A DNA stretch of 64,000 nucleotides, from NCBI GenBank assembly GCA_037127315.1, contig JBBBDQ010001122.1:6923001-6987000 (forward strand). The letters run 5' to 3'. A model generated the notes under the pieces. It did no database searches. It was not told the DNA's origin and saw nothing but the letters and a program-made list of their open reading frames with translations. The position numbers were made by a program, and so were the translations under genes. Source of the DNA: Ascarosepion bandense (Eukaryota; Mollusca; Cephalopoda; Sepiida; Sepiidae). This document shows, in pieces, positions 1 through 10,818 of this stretch (position 1 is its first letter; each line of letters starts with the position of its first letter).

Positions 1-37
1 TTGTACTCATTAATCTCGGGTTGTCCATAGCTATGAT

Positions 38-517
38 TAGATAAGCATTGCTTTGAGAGACGGGAAACAAAAAAAAAAAAGTATTGATCTGTTACGTGAT
101 ATTTGTTTTCCTATATGTCAGCGAATGCTGGACAATCCACTCAAAGATGAAGGATAAACTCGACACATTAGGAAATCTGATTCTACAGAAGGATGTCGAG
201 GATGCCATACACCGAAAATGTCAGCGATGATAAGGTTTTGGAGGAAGTGGAAGCGAAAAAGAAGCTGAAATTTCTGTGACATGTAATGAGAAAAGAGGGT
301 TTAGAGAATATGATACTCACAAGAGGAATAGAGGGAAAGAGAGACAGGAGAAAGCGACATACTTGATGGTTTGAGCAAGTGGATGGTAGAGAAGGGTTTG
401 GGAGAAATACCAAGAGAAAAGCTGCTTAGAGCTACAAAGGGATAAAGAGAGGGGTGGAGGGCCATGATCGCCTACGTCCTGAAGGGACACAACACATAAA
501 AGAAAGAAAAAGAATCC
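38..517 (+). pseudogene. RTE-type LINE fragment, 3' end of RT ORF
   Basis: This is a 5'-truncated copy of the C-terminal end of an RTE-like reverse transcriptase plus its 3' tail. It aligns by eye with the better preserved copy at 8961-10060 (minus): the stretches for 'ECWTI', the two-arginine motif after 'mqkd/YRR', and 'KRQLKF'-like codons appear in the same order, broken by frameshifts and stops. It ends in an A/G-rich tail near 500. No function is expected. The family (RTE/BovB-like) is inferred from the larger copies in the window. Confidence 0.7.
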
Positions 518-529
518 CCAGTACTGGAC

Positions 530-965
530 AGCTGCAGGATATAAAGCAGCGAATGGTGGACGATCTCCTCAAAGATGAAGAACAGACTTAAAGCAACAGA
601 AATATGACTCTACAGAAAGATGCTGAGGATACTATGAAACAAAAATGTGAGCAATAATAACATTTTGGAGACAAAAAGGAAACTCATACTTAACCTAAGG
701 AAGAGGCAGTTGAAATTTCTCTCGCGCATAATGAGGAAGGAGAGCTTGAAAAATCTGATACCCACAGGCCAGCTTGAGGGAAAGAGGAGCAGAGGGAAGA
801 AGTACATGGCATACTTGATGAGCTTGAGTAAATGGATAGTACAACGGGCTTTGTGAAAAATAACATAAAAGACAAAACTTATTAGAGTTTTAAGAGATAG
901 GATGATGTGGAGGACCATGATTGGTTACGTCCTAAAGGGATACAGCAGATTAAAGAAGAACCACT
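530..965 (+). pseudogene. RTE-type LINE fragment, 3' end
   Basis: A second 5'-truncated copy of the same LINE 3' region lies in direct orientation right after the previous one. A 69-codon open piece (647-856) encodes the basic 'LRKRQLKFLSRIMRKESL' region that follows the RT domain in this family. It ends near 962 in an AAG-rich tail. It is a dead copy. Two adjacent 3' fragments in the same orientation could be separate insertions or a local duplication. Confidence 0.7.
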
Positions 966-1389
966 TGTGTTTTTATCGCTTTCAGTGGCAAAATGATTAT
1001 AAAACGAAAAACAAAAAAGAATTTGACACTCACAGAACATAATGAACACAAGAGGAGCAAGGTGAAATAGCGAGTAACTTCCGTAATAAGAGAGTATAAA
1101 GTGTTTGTTAATTCTGATGTCATGTTTAAATCTTCATGCTGATTTCAAAAAGCTACCGAGGGCGAATTGGCATGGCCAAGGATTCATTGCAGAAGATGAG
1201 TTGAGTATTTAGAGACAGGAACATTTTGCTGGAAACAAAGAAGAGAATCTGGGTTGTTACGTGTTGTGGAGTAAAACATAGAAGATTGTGCGTTGTATGT
1301 AAGTACAAATGTCAGTCCCTTAGGTTTGACGTACTAGTGGGAACTTTGTATTATCACGTAGTAACGCTGAGTAACTTGCCAGGTCGCTG
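966..1389. other. No gene seen
   Basis: Mixed-composition sequence. A weak RTE-like patch lies around 1195-1260 (codons resembling 'RNILLETKKRI'), but nothing else is assignable. Confidence 0.5.
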
Positions 1390-2053
1390 ACTCGTATTAG
1401 GTTTCCCAGAAGTTCGTAAACACTTGCGAAATGGGTCTGTCTGGTCCAGTACAATTGAGACAAGCGATGGGTTCAGAAAGGGCAAGAGAGAAGTCAGTTC
1501 CAAAACAAGATCGATTCAGCAAGAAAGTCATGTTGTACGTTTGGTGGAACTTTGAAGGAATTGTGCATTTTGAGTTGGTTCCGAATGGTCGTGCCATCAG
1601 TGCCGAACTTTATTGTTAGCAACTTGAGCGGGTCTACGAAAAGTTGAAGCAAAAGTACCCGGCTTTGATCAACCGAAAGTGCGCTTTGATGCAGTAGGAC
1701 AATGCCAAGCCACACACCGCCAGGAAGACCAAAGACAAGTTTGAAGAGCTGGACGGCGTTGAGGTTCTGCCACATCCAGCCTACAGTCCTGACTGTGCTC
1801 CATCAGATTACGGCCTTTTCTGCTCAATGCAACACATTCTGAAGGGTCGCCGATTTGACTCGTTTGATGAAGTCGAGGAAGCGTGTCAAGAATTCTTTGA
1901 TTCGAAGCCGGCTGAATGCTACTTTGACCAGATCCGAAAGCTTGCAGATCGATGGCAGAAAGTCTTAGAAAATGATGGTTTTTATTTTGAGCAATAATTT
2001 TAGTTGTTTTGCGAGTATAATTTCAATTTACGAATTTTTGGGACAACCTAATA
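1390..2053 (+). pseudogene. Mariner transposase remnant with 3' terminal repeat
   Basis: The plus-strand reading gives mariner transposase hallmarks in order: 'KVMLYVWW' (about 1527), 'YCQQLERV' (about 1612), 'DNAKPH' (about 1698), 'PHPAYSPDCAPSDYGLF' (about 1770-1820) and 'RWQKVLENDG' (about 1950). The last two carry the second and third catalytic aspartates of the mariner (DD34D) family. A TAG at 1695-1697 interrupts the ORF just before 'DNAKPH', where the family normally has a glutamine. The N-terminal HTH region and the first catalytic aspartate block are not recognisable. Just after the stop, TTGGGACAACCTAAT (about 2038-2052) resembles a mariner terminal inverted repeat. It is an inactive, 5'-truncated copy. 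Confidence 0.85.
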
Positions 2054-2139
2054 TTTTCTCTCTGACTACTCGCTACACCGTTACTTATATTAGAAAAGAA
2101 ATTCCACTATTTCTAGACAGGTGAGTTCAAAATAACATT

Positions 2140-2597
2140 ACGTGTTGTCTGTTCTTCAATATAGATGCGAATATTAGACAATCTCTTAAAAGATGGAGAA
2201 AAGACTTGCAGAAATAGAAATGTGGTTCTGCAGAAGGATGCTGAGGATGCCATGAAACGAATATGTTAGCAACAACGAGTTTTTGGAGAGGATGGAAACG
2301 AAAAGGAAACGAATACTTAACATTTGGAAAATACAGCTGAATTTCATGGGACGTTGACTGAGAAAAGATGGCTTGGAGAATCTGATACCCACAAGTCAGA
2401 TATCGGGAAAGAGAGACAGGGGAAAGCAACGCGGAGCATACTTGACAGGCTTGAGCAAATGGATAGCAGAGCGGGGTTTGGGTGGGGTAACAGGAAAAAT
2501 CGTATTAAGAGCTACTAAGGATAGGAAGATGTGGAAAGCCATGACCGCGTACACCCTGAAAGGACATGCCTCATTGAAGAAGAAAAAGTTCATGTAA
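2140..2597 (+). pseudogene. RTE-type LINE fragment, 3' end
   Basis: Truncated copy of the RT C-terminus and 3' end of the RTE-like family. 'ENLIPTSQISGKRDRGKQRGA' is readable at about 2373-2440, and the copy ends in a GAAGAAGAAAAA-type tail at about 2576. Frameshifts separate the open pieces. The 5' break falls at nearly the same place in the ORF as in the fragments at 100 and 3078, the usual pattern of 5'-truncated LINE copies. Confidence 0.7.
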
Positions 2598-2770
2598 CTT
2601 AGCGTAGTAAATATCAATAAAATCAGTCCCGTATTAAGACAATTATTGAATCGGAAGCCAGGTTAGGCTGTGTGTGGTTTACACTTTGTCAAATTGCTTT
2701 ACAATTTTTTAAATAAATAATGAAAACCCCGTTCTAACGATTTTTTAATAAACCTGAAGTTGATGAAGCG

Positions 2771-3073
2771 AATGTTCGTTGTGGTGCAGTGGATATCGGC
2801 TCGGAACGAGAAATCGGGAGCCAAGTTCGAATTCCAGCTAAATTCCTTGAATTCACTTACGCGCAAATACCCTTGGGAAAGATATTAATCCGTCTTTTTC
2901 CTCCAGTTATGGGTTAAATAACAGGACAGATTGGGTTCTATAGCCTTGGGTGACAACCAGTCTACCACAGAAAGCAATGGCAACCTACTGCGGGATAATC
3001 ATCTGCCCAGTCAGTAATGTCTCTTTCGAGACATGATCGCCCAAAGCGTGTATCACGTATGGCACTTAACTGA
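2771..3073 (+). mobile_element. tRNA-derived SINE, full-length copy
   Basis: About 300-bp element. The head has a Pol III A-box-like TGGTGCAGTGG and a B-box-like GAGTTCGAATTCC about 35 bp downstream. The body has the recurrent blocks 'TTACGCGCAAATACCC', 'GGACAGATTGGGTTCTA' and 'GCAATGGCAACCTACTGCG', then a short hairpin (TGTCTC TTTC GAGACA) near the 3' end. It finishes in TAACTGACTGA and directly abuts an RTE fragment. About 25 copies of the family occur in this window in both orientations. Cephalopod genomes are known to carry tRNA-derived SINEs; the exact family name was not checked. Confidence 0.85.
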
Positions 3074-3077
3074 CTGA

Positions 3078-3600
3078 AGTTGATGGAAGTATTAAGGAAC
3101 AGGACAATTTCGCTAGAAACAAAGAAGAGAGTACTGAATTGCTATGTGATGTCAGTTCTTTAATATGGCAGTGAATGCTGGACAATATCATCAAAGATGA
3201 AGGAAAAACTTAAAGCAGCTTAAATGTGGTTCTACAGAAGGATGCTGAGGATATCATGGAGCGAGCATGTGAGAAATGATGAGATTTTGGAAAGGATGGA
3301 AACGAAAAGAAAATTCATCCTGAGCATCAGGAAGAGACAGCTAAAGTTCATGGGACATGCAATGAGGAAAGAGGGCTTGGAGAACGTGATACTAACAGGC
3401 CAGAGAGAGGGAAAAGAGAAGGTGGAAAGTAGCGGATAACATATTTGAAGGGCCTAATCAGGTGGATGATGGAACGAGGGTTGCATGATGTAACAGGAGA
3501 AGGCGTGCTAAGAGCCACCAGGGATAGGGAAACGTGGAAAGCCATGGTAGTCTCCGTCCTGAAAGTTCAGGGCACATAGAAGAAGAAGAATTTAATGTAA
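3078..3600 (+). pseudogene. RTE-type LINE fragment, RT C-terminus and 3' end
   Basis: One of the better preserved short copies. Codons 3224-3439 give 'MWFYRRMLRISWSEHV', 'DEILERMETKRKFILSIRK' and 'RQLKFMGHAMRKEGLENVI', matching the minus-strand copy at 9148-9840. It is preceded by the 'ETKKRVLNCYVMSVL' region with a frameshift and by an in-frame stop before MWFYRR. The tail is AGAAGAAGAAG (about 3580). The 5' end begins exactly where the preceding SINE stops. Confidence 0.75.
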
Positions 3601-3652
3601 GAATATCGTCTGCTCTTAATTTATAAAAAGTTATTAAGAATGCTGTTTCCAG

Positions 3653-3676
3653 TATATATATATATATATATATATA
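3653..3676. repeat. (TA)n microsatellite
   Basis: Perfect dinucleotide run of about 12 units. Confidence 0.95.
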
Positions 3677-4217
3677 TTTTACCGGAAGTTAAAAAAAGGT
3701 GTGGTGAGAGCAGGGTAGTGAAGAAAAAGTGTAAGAATAGAAGGGTAATGAGGAAAAGTAATTAGTTATGAAGAGAAGTACATTTTTTAAGTGACAATAG
3801 AACATGCTACGAATCAAGGCTACCAAACAGTGCACACTGCGTCTTAGGGCCAATCAAGTTCGTCCTCGACGTTCACTCTGCTACCCAGTTTTCGTCTTAA
3901 TGTGAAGTTGATGGGGTAGAGAGGGAAGCTGGCGCCGGCCGCTTCCAATCGAGATCCCTCGGGTCGGCTTCGTCATGCTTTCTCTTCTATTACCGTGTTG
4001 ATAAACGAGCTGGAAATATTCGTTTTCGACGCCTGATTATTTCTACGTGTGTGTACGGGGTTATAGAAGAAAGGGTGATTTCCAGTCCATTGCGCATACT
4101 GCATGGTGTGTCTCTGCCTGCGCGTGTGTAATGCATATTCGTGTGTCTGTGTTGTGCGTAAGTGACTTACATGTGATTGCACCATTTAATGGACACACAA
4201 ATACACATGCACATAAT
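3677..4217. other. No gene seen
   Basis: A purine-rich stretch (3690-3780) followed by ordinary sequence. No family motif or long ORF was found. Confidence 0.5.
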
Positions 4218-4522
4218 TAGTCAGTCAGTTAAGTGCGATACGCGATACACGCTTTGGGCGATCATGTCTCGAAAGAGACATAACTGACTGGGCAGAAGAT
4301 TATCCCACAGTAGGTTGCCATTGCTTTCTGCGGTAGACTGGTTGCCGACCAAGGCTATAGAACCCAATCTGTCCTATTATTTAACCCATAACTGGAGGGA
4401 AGAGACGGATTAATACCTTTCCCAAGGGTATTTGCGCGTAAGTGAATACAATGGATTCAACTGGAATTAGAACTCGGTTCCCCGATTTCTCGTTCCGAGC
4501 CGATATCCACTGCGCCAGACCG
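4218..4522 (-). mobile_element. tRNA-derived SINE, full-length copy
   Basis: Reverse-strand member of the main SINE family. It reads from the 3' end (GTCAGTTAAGTGC) through the internal hairpin, the 'CCCAATCTGTCC' block and the TTTGCGCGTAAGTGAAT block to the B-box and A-box region at about 4465-4515. Confidence 0.85.
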
Positions 4523-4614
4523 GGTTTTAAATAAAATATTGAAATGAGACATTACCCTCCACCCGAGTCAGGTCAATTCCTACCCCGAGCAATAAAATCG
4601 TATATTTATAGAAA

Positions 4615-4724
4615 TGGGTGTTTAATTTTTTTAAACCCTAAAAAACTAAATAAGTTTTAGATTTAATTAATGTTTTTGGTAATAAAAAAAATATTTAATT
4701 TTTAATTTTTTATTTTGTAAAAAT
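4615..4724. repeat. AT-rich repeat, left part, shared with 11704-11850
   Basis: This block (TAAATAAGTTTTAGATTTAA and following) is present in inverted orientation at about 11704-11850. There it continues without the 200-bp insertion that starts at 4725 here. Both copies lie next to a SINE head. Confidence 0.6.
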
Positions 4725-4927
4725 TGTTGTGACGTGGCTTGATCACGTGACCGGGTTCACTTATATATAAAGAGTGAGTCGCTTGAACTCAGCAGTTAGT
4801 GTGAGCTGAGGGCTAACGTTAACCACCTCTATTGTTTCGATCTAGTACGAACTATTTATATTGTATCTACCGAACAAAGGTATTATGTCAACATCTGTGT
4901 ATTGTTTTACCACTCAACGATACAACA
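4725..4927 (+). mobile_element. Putative solo LTR (203 bp)
   Basis: The segment begins TGTTGT and ends ACAACA, perfect 6-bp inverted ends of the TG...CA retroviral type. It carries a TATA-like motif (TATATATAAAG, about 4763) upstream of a region that could be R/U5. The homologous sequence near 11740 (inverted) lacks it, joining the flanks almost directly, which looks like an empty site. I see no clean 5-bp target duplication and no internal LTR-element genes nearby, so the call is inference. Confidence 0.4.
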
Positions 4928-4963
4928 GAAACATATATCTATTTCTGTTATTTAATTTTATAT

Positions 4964-5262
4964 AGATGTGTGCTGAGGTGCAGTAAATACCGGCTCGGAA
5001 CGAGAAATTGGTGATCCGAGTTCGAATTCCAGTCGAATTCCTTGCATTCACTTACCCTTGAGAAAGGTATTAATCCACCTCTTCTCCCTCCACTATGGGT
5101 TAAATAGCAGAATAGATTGGGTTCTATAGTCTTGTTCGGCAACCAGTCTACCGCAGAATGTAATGGCAACCTTCTGCGGTAAAATCTTATGCCCAGTCAC
5201 TCATATTTCTTTAGAGACATGATCGCCCAAGCGTGTATCACGTAAGGCCCTAAACTAACTAT
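4964..5262 (+). mobile_element. tRNA-derived SINE copy
   Basis: Plus-strand member with a recognisable head (GAGGTGCAG, then GAGTTCGAATTCCAG), body block GATTGGGTTCTATAG and terminal hairpin TTCTTTAGAGACATGATCGC. The hairpin left arm is mutated. Somewhat diverged from the other copies. Confidence 0.8.
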
Positions 5263-5387
5263 TCAATTAATATTTAATTTGATCGATTCGTTTTTTACGG
5301 CTTATCAATCCATTCCAAGTTATTTAAAGCCAAAAAATATTTTTTAGATTTTAAGAATTTCTTTAGTTATACAAATCTAACTAATTA

Positions 5388-5530
5388 ACCCATAGATGGG
5401 GTAGAAGAGGTGGATTCATACCAAGACTATCTGCGCGTAACTGAATATAATGAACCCAACTGGAATTGAAACTCGGCTCTGCGATTAATAATTCAGAGCC
5501 AGTATCCATTACACCACCTACACATCCACT
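5388..5530 (-). mobile_element. Partial SINE of a second subfamily
   Basis: Only the tRNA-like head and the first body block are present. It ends in CACCACCTACACATCC rather than the usual CACAACGCACATCC. The copies at 8508-8634 and 8811-8952 share this variant head and the same truncation, suggesting a distinct shorter subfamily. Confidence 0.6.
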
Positions 5531-6060
5531 CTTACAACACCTTGTATTCCCATACGTTCAACCATCTAGATACTGAACAGGTTTGACTTTGCTTAAATTC
5601 GGTGATCGTAAAAGAACCGTTGTTTTTAACGTGATATGTCCGTAAGCCTATTAATGAAAATACATACATGCAACTGTATCCCTTGAATGACATTGAAATT
5701 TAAATGTTTTAATTTTCCCTTTTTTGTGACAACAGGGTCAGAGTACTGTTGGCAATTAGAAATAATTCTATGAGTTCTTCTAAGCATCAAATTATAGTTA
5801 GTAAGTTAGAACGTGTGTTACGCCCTGTAACTGCTTGCTTGTTCACCGCATTCAAATTTTTGGTATGGCAGCAGTGGACAGAGTATATCCCAAGCACATT
5901 TGTTTATTTCAGGCTAACCTGATGTATGTTGAAGCTATACATATCTGTTGCTAGAAATAAAGGCTAAAAAAAGAGTCTTGCACTGAGTACCTACATATTT
6001 CACAACCTGCTGTTACCTCAGATAAATAATAGAACATTCCTTTTTCATTGCGTGGAGAGA
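5531..6060. other. No gene seen
   Basis: AT-rich unique-looking sequence. No ORF or repeat family is recognisable. Confidence 0.5.
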
Positions 6061-6062
6061 CA

Positions 6063-6105
6063 GAAGAAGAAGAAGAAGAAGAAGAAGAAGAAGAAGAAGA
6101 AGAAG
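6063..6105. repeat. (AAG)n microsatellite
   Basis: About 14 units of AAG, ending in a short ATATAT. Similar AAG runs end the RTE fragments, so it could be an expanded LINE tail, but no LINE body precedes it. Confidence 0.9.
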
Positions 6106-6144
6106 ATATATCAGATAACTAGTTTGGTTTAAGTAACGAAAGGG

Positions 6145-6412
6145 AAGCATTCGTAGTGGTACAGTGTCTATCGGCCCCGAACGAGAAACTGGAGAATAGA
6201 GTTCGAATTTCAGTTGCATTTGTTTACAGGGAAGGGTTTTAATCTGCCGCTTTTCCCTCTAGCTATGTGTTAAGCAGTAGGACAGATTTCTTTCTTTAGC
6301 CTTAGTTGGCAACTAGTCTACGGCAGAAAGTAATGGCAACCTACTACGGAAAATCTTCCCAATCAGTCATGTTTTTTTCGAGACATGATCGCCCAAACGT
6401 GTATGAAGTATT
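6145..6412 (+). mobile_element. tRNA-derived SINE copy, diverged
   Basis: Head (AGTGGTACAGTGTC, then GAGTTCGAATTTCAG) and body are recognisable. About 20 bp of the usual block before the 'GGGAA(A/G)G' segment is lost, and many substitutions are present. Confidence 0.75.
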
Positions 6413-6690
6413 ACTCTGGCGCATAAGGAACTAAAGAAGCGAGGAGGCGATAACTCGGCGTTTAACGTCTGCTTCAGTGAAATGGAAAACCTTGTCAATT
6501 GCGAATGTCTTCAAGACTACACTTTTACTTATTTAAACAATGACTTGCGGATAAATCAATGTCAGAAATTTACAAAAAAATACGACGAAATTTCTGTAGA
6601 TTCCCATTAGTAGTATTTTAAATAGACCAATAATTTAGATTTGAAATTTGATTTTGTCATCAGCGATGCGACCCGCACCAGAATGATAAC

Positions 6691-6995
6691 GTCAGTCAGT
6701 TAAGTGCCATACGTGAAACACGCTTGGGCGATCATGAAAAGAGATATGACTGACTGGGCAGAAGATTATCCCGCAGTAGGTTGCCATTGCTTTCTGCGGT
6801 AGACTGGTTGCCAGCCAGGTCTATAGAACCCAATCTGTCCTGTTATTTAACCCATAACTGGAAGGAAGAAACGGATGAATACCTTTCCTAGGGATATTTG
6901 CGCGTAAGTGAATGCAATGAATTCAACTGGAATTCGAACTTGGCTCCCCGATCTCTCGTTCCGAGCCGATATCCACTGCAGCACAACGCACATCC
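6691..6995 (-). mobile_element. tRNA-derived SINE, full-length copy
   Basis: Minus-strand copy close to the window consensus. The terminal hairpin is shortened by a small deletion (GATCATGAAAAGAGATATGA). Confidence 0.85.
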
Positions 6996-7344
6996 ATGAT
7001 AACGTGCCGTGCTTAAATAGTCAGGTAAACACACATTTATTAGCAAACATTTCGTTATTATTCCGTATAGCGTGGCGAATTCGGCCTGTGTTTTGATCGA
7101 TTCTGTTTAAATGTGTGTTGAGTTTTCTATCGGTGTCGTTTTTTTTTTTCACATAAGATCTCAAGAAAAGACTATAAGATATTCTTTATCGAGCCAAAAC
7201 CTAGTCAGATCTAGACTCTCATTTGGATGTCATACATGGCATCTAGTCCATTCGGCAATCTTTAATCTATCAGCTATATTACTACATACGTACCTATGAA
7301 CATTAATGGATATATACCAAACCTCATAAATACGTTGGACATAA
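6996..7344. other. No gene seen
   Basis: Open frames of about 60 codons occur, but none resembles a known protein. Confidence 0.5.
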
Positions 7345-7501
7345 TAGTGAGTAGGATTTGATTGCCAGCTAGCGATTAACGTCGCCCGGGTGCTTTCTTC
7401 ACATTGTCGGGCACTTTGTCTTTGGGCGGAGAGTAACCTAGATGAGGCTCCGTCTGAGAAAAATTAGACATGCAAGTTTTGGCCGAGCTATATGCCTCGG
7501 A

Positions 7502-7810
7502 TTCAGTCAGTTAAGTGCCATACGTGATACACGCTTGGGCGACCATGTCTCGAAGGAGACATGACTGACTGGGCAGAAGATTATCCCGCAGTAGTATGCC
7601 ATTGCTTTCTGCGGTAGACTGGTTGCCGACCAAGGCTATAGAACCCAATCTGTCCTGCTATTTAACCCATAACTGGAAGGAAGAGACGGATTAATACCTT
7701 TTCCAAGGGTATTTGCGCGTAAGTGAATACAATGAATTCAACTGGAATTCGAACTCGGCTCCCCGGTTTCTCGTTCCGAGCCGATATCCACTGTACCACA
7801 ACGCACATCC
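7502..7810 (-). mobile_element. tRNA-derived SINE, full-length copy
   Basis: Near-consensus minus-strand copy with complete terminal hairpin, body and tRNA-like head ending ACGCACATCC. Confidence 0.85.
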
Positions 7811-8038
7811 TAGGCTCGGATTACCCACATTAAAAAGGCACTGTGCTACATTTTGTCTCAACTGGGGAGGCAGCTAAATACGTAGGTTGCCGCCTAGCGA
7901 TTAGCATCGCTCGGGCGTTTTCTTCCAGTTATCGGACTCTCTGCTTTCGGGCAAAGAGTAACCCAGACGAGGATCCGCCGAAGAGTTTCGTCTGGGGAAA
8001 AGTCGAATAAAGTTTTTGCCCGAGCTATATGCCTCGGA

Positions 8039-8294
8039 TTCAGTCAGTTAAGTGCCATACGTGATACACGATTCGGCGATCATGTCTCGAGAGAGACATG
8101 ACTGACTGGGCAGAAGATTATCCCGCAATAGGTTGCCATTGCTTTCTGCGGTAGACCGGTTGCCGACCAAGGCTATAGAATCCAATCTGTCCTGTTCTTT
8201 AACCCATAACTGGAAGGAAGAGACGGATTAATATCTTTCCCAAGGGTATTTGAGCGTAAGTGAATAGAATGGATTCAACTGGAATTCGATCTCG
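8039..8294 (-). mobile_element. tRNA-derived SINE, head-truncated copy
   Basis: Matches the previous copy until just inside the B-box, then jumps (TCGATCTCGGCCTCGGATTA) into the spacer of the tandem unit. This marks a deletion of the tRNA head. Confidence 0.8.
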
Positions 8295-8507
8295 GCCTCG
8301 GATTACCCACATTAAAACAACTTTTTACAACATTTTGTCTCAAGAGGGGAGTCAGTTAAATATCTGGATTGCTGTCTAGCGTTTAATATCACTTAGACGC
8401 TTTCCTGACTTTTTCTGGTTATTTAAAGGCATTAAATATTTTTCGATAGGAAAAATGTTTTGAAGATAATAATGATTTAGTCATCAATCACGTCCTATTA
8501 ATAAATC

Positions 8508-8634
8508 CATAATTGGCGGGTGTTGGGGGAAGTAATCTGGATTCATGCCTTTCCCAAGGGTATTTGCATGTAACTGGAATTGAAATTCCGATTAACAATT
8601 CCATGCCATTATCTATTACACCACCTGCACATCC
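8508..8634 (-). mobile_element. Partial SINE, second subfamily
   Basis: Head and first body block only, ending CACCACCTGCACATCC, as in the copy at 5388-5530. Confidence 0.55.
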
Positions 8635-8810
8635 AATCGTACAGCACGAGCTATTCTCACTGGGCCAGTCATCTAGATACTGACCCGGTTTAACGTTTTT
8701 TTTAAACTCCGATTATATTAGCCCTTTAATATAACCGAAATTATTTTTATATTGTAAGTTTTTTATTTATTTAGATAGGAATGATTTAATAATGAAAGTC
8801 TTACTAATTA

Positions 8811-8952
8811 ACCCATCGCTGGGAGAAGAAGAATTAGTTTTTATGCCTTTCCAAAGGGTATTTACGTGTAAATGAATAAATGAACCCAATGAGAATTGGA
8901 ACTCGGCCCTCCGATAAAAAAATTCCGAGCTGTCATTCATTACAATAATACA
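8811..8952 (-). mobile_element. Partial SINE, second subfamily, decayed
   Basis: Recognisable by TTTCCAAAGGGTATTTACG and GAATTGGAACTCGG. The head after that is badly decayed. Confidence 0.5.
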
Positions 8953-8960
8953 AACAAGTT

Positions 8961-10060
8961 TCTTTTTCTTTTATGTGCCTTGTCCTTTCAGGACGTAGGC
9001 AATCATAGCTTTGCACATCTCCCTATCCCCGGTGGCTCTTAGCACGCTTTCTCCTGTTACACCATGCAACCCTTGTTCCGTCATCCACCTGATCAGGTCC
9101 TTCAAATATGTTATCCGCTGATTTCCCCTGTCTCTTTTTCCCTCTATCTAGCCTGTTAGTATCAGTTTCTCCAAGCCCTCTTTCCACATTGCATGTCCCA
9201 GGAACTTTAGCTGTCTCTTTCTGATGCTCAGTATTAATTTCCTTTTCGTTTTCAATCTTTCCAAAATCTCATCATTGCTCACATGCTCGATCCATGATAT
9301 TCGCAGTATCCTTCTGTAGAACCACATTTCAGTTGTTTCAAGTTTTTCCTTTATCTTCGAAGATATTGTCCAACATTCACTGCCATATTGAAGAATCGAC
9401 ATCACATAGCAATACAGTACTCTCTTCTTTGTTTCTAGCGAAATTGTACTGTTTCTTAATACTTTACTCAACTTCTGGAATATTTCCTTCGTCATGCCAA
9501 TTCTCCTTCTGATCTCAGTGTCGCACTTTCCGTCTTCTGTTAGAACACTTCCTAGGTATTTAAATCTTTTTACCTGCTTGATTTTAGTATCCCCCACCTG
9601 TATTTGGCATTTTGAGCTGTCCTTTTTGCTAATGACCATGCATTCGGTTTTCTTGCAGTTTATTTGTAGTCCTTTCTTGTCACTCTTTTCATCTACCTTA
9701 TGTAGGAGGTCTTGTAGTTTCCTTTCCGTGTCTGCTATCAGCATTGAATCATCTGCGTACCTTATATTGTTTAAAATGTGGCTTCCAATGAGGAATCCTG
9801 GCATATCTTCTAGGGTCCTCAGAATAGTCTCGCTGTACAAGTTGAATAGATCCGGTTAAAAGACACATCCTTGTCTTACGCCCCTTTCAATCTTTGTATA
9901 ACTATTGAATTAGTTACCTGTTCGTATGCAGGCAGTTTGCTGCCAGTAGAGATTCTTGATTACTCTTAGGTCTTTCCCAAATATGTAGAGGCTGCCAAGC
10001 ATCTCCATCAATTCTTTGTGGTCCCAAGTTGTTACCCATCTAGTTAATGATCAGGATCGC
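8961..10060 (-). pseudogene. RTE-type LINE reverse transcriptase, C-terminal half
   Basis: The longest clean RT piece of this family in the window: 230 open codons (9148-9840) on the minus strand. It shows 'NIRYADDSMLIADTERKL' with the catalytic YADD, then 'GLQINCKKTECMVIS', 'VKRFKYLGSVLTEDG', 'ETKKRVLYCYVMSILQYGSE' and the basic C-terminus 'LSIRKRQLKFLGHAM'. Upstream, across a stop at about 9858, are 'KIERGVRQGCVF' and 'FGKDLRVIKNLYWQQTACIRTGN' (to about 10055). The 3' untranslated end with the conserved 'CCTGAAAGGACAAGGCACAT' stretch lies at 8970-9000. A 5'-truncated, frame-broken copy. The RTE/BovB-like assignment comes from motif style and remains an inference. Confidence 0.85.
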
Positions 10061-10818
10061 AGCGTTTAACACCGGCGTTTCAATTTGATATGGCCGTAAA
10101 CACTTGACATCTGAAAAAAAGGCAATCTTTATCATATAATGGTGCTAGAAAATCACAATAACTTTTAACAAATGACAAAACCAAATCACTGGAACAATTC
10201 GAGACATAATAAAATGGTTATCGAAAGTAACTAGAGGGGAAAACAATGATATAATCTAGACGTTGATCTTCCACACTGCCATAAACGTAAGCTTAGAAAA
10301 GAAACCCCGATCAATACTGTAAAGAGTAATAACAATTGACTTAAGGAATCTGATTTCTTGGAGAACTGTTTTTATAAATTTCAATCATCAGTAACACTAA
10401 CTGACGAGTCAATTAATATCTAATATTTCCTGTATAGAAACGGTCATTCTTACTGTTACGTCGGGTAACAGAATTATGTGAAATAATACAAAACAACGTA
10501 ATAGTATAAAAGTATGTGTATTGACAGGAAAGAGAAGTATTTACAAGAGTTGAGGATTAGTAGAATGCAGAACAAGGTAATTAGTATGCAGTATCGTCGT
10601 AGAGACGTGATAGATTGACTAGTAGTGCACTTCCGGTCCAATACCGGAAATACCCGACTGACCCGCTCACTCGACTTCCTTCCTCGAGGTATAATCACTA
10701 CTATTTTATATAGTGATTAGAATAGTCCATTTTTATGGAAAGGTGGAGAGTGCCCCAACACTCACCATTACGATCGTATATCAAATTTCTGCCAAAACAC
10801 ACCTTAACTTAACACAGG
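10061..10818. other. No gene seen
   Basis: AT-rich, unique-looking sequence. No protein family or known repeat is recognised. Confidence 0.5.

Larger units (their letters stand above)
7345..8410. repeat. Tandem array of SINE plus 230-bp spacer, about 540-bp period
   Basis: A spacer with the motifs 'GCGATTA(A/G)C(G/A)TCGC' and 'GAGCTATATGCCTCGGATTC' occurs at 7345-7501 and 7811-8038, and in shorter, decayed form at 8285-8410. A minus-strand SINE separates each pair. SINE starts are 537 bp apart (7502 and 8039). This is most simply a tandem duplication of a SINE-spacer unit. The spacer itself was not identified. Confidence 0.7.

Noticed and set aside
1..30. GGGTTGTCC near the window start as a mariner terminal repeat
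   Set aside because: Only a 9-10 base resemblance, cut by the window edge, with an RTE fragment and not transposase following.
9294..9859. Plus-strand ORFs over the RTE RT region
   Set aside because: Shadows of the minus-strand reverse transcriptase.
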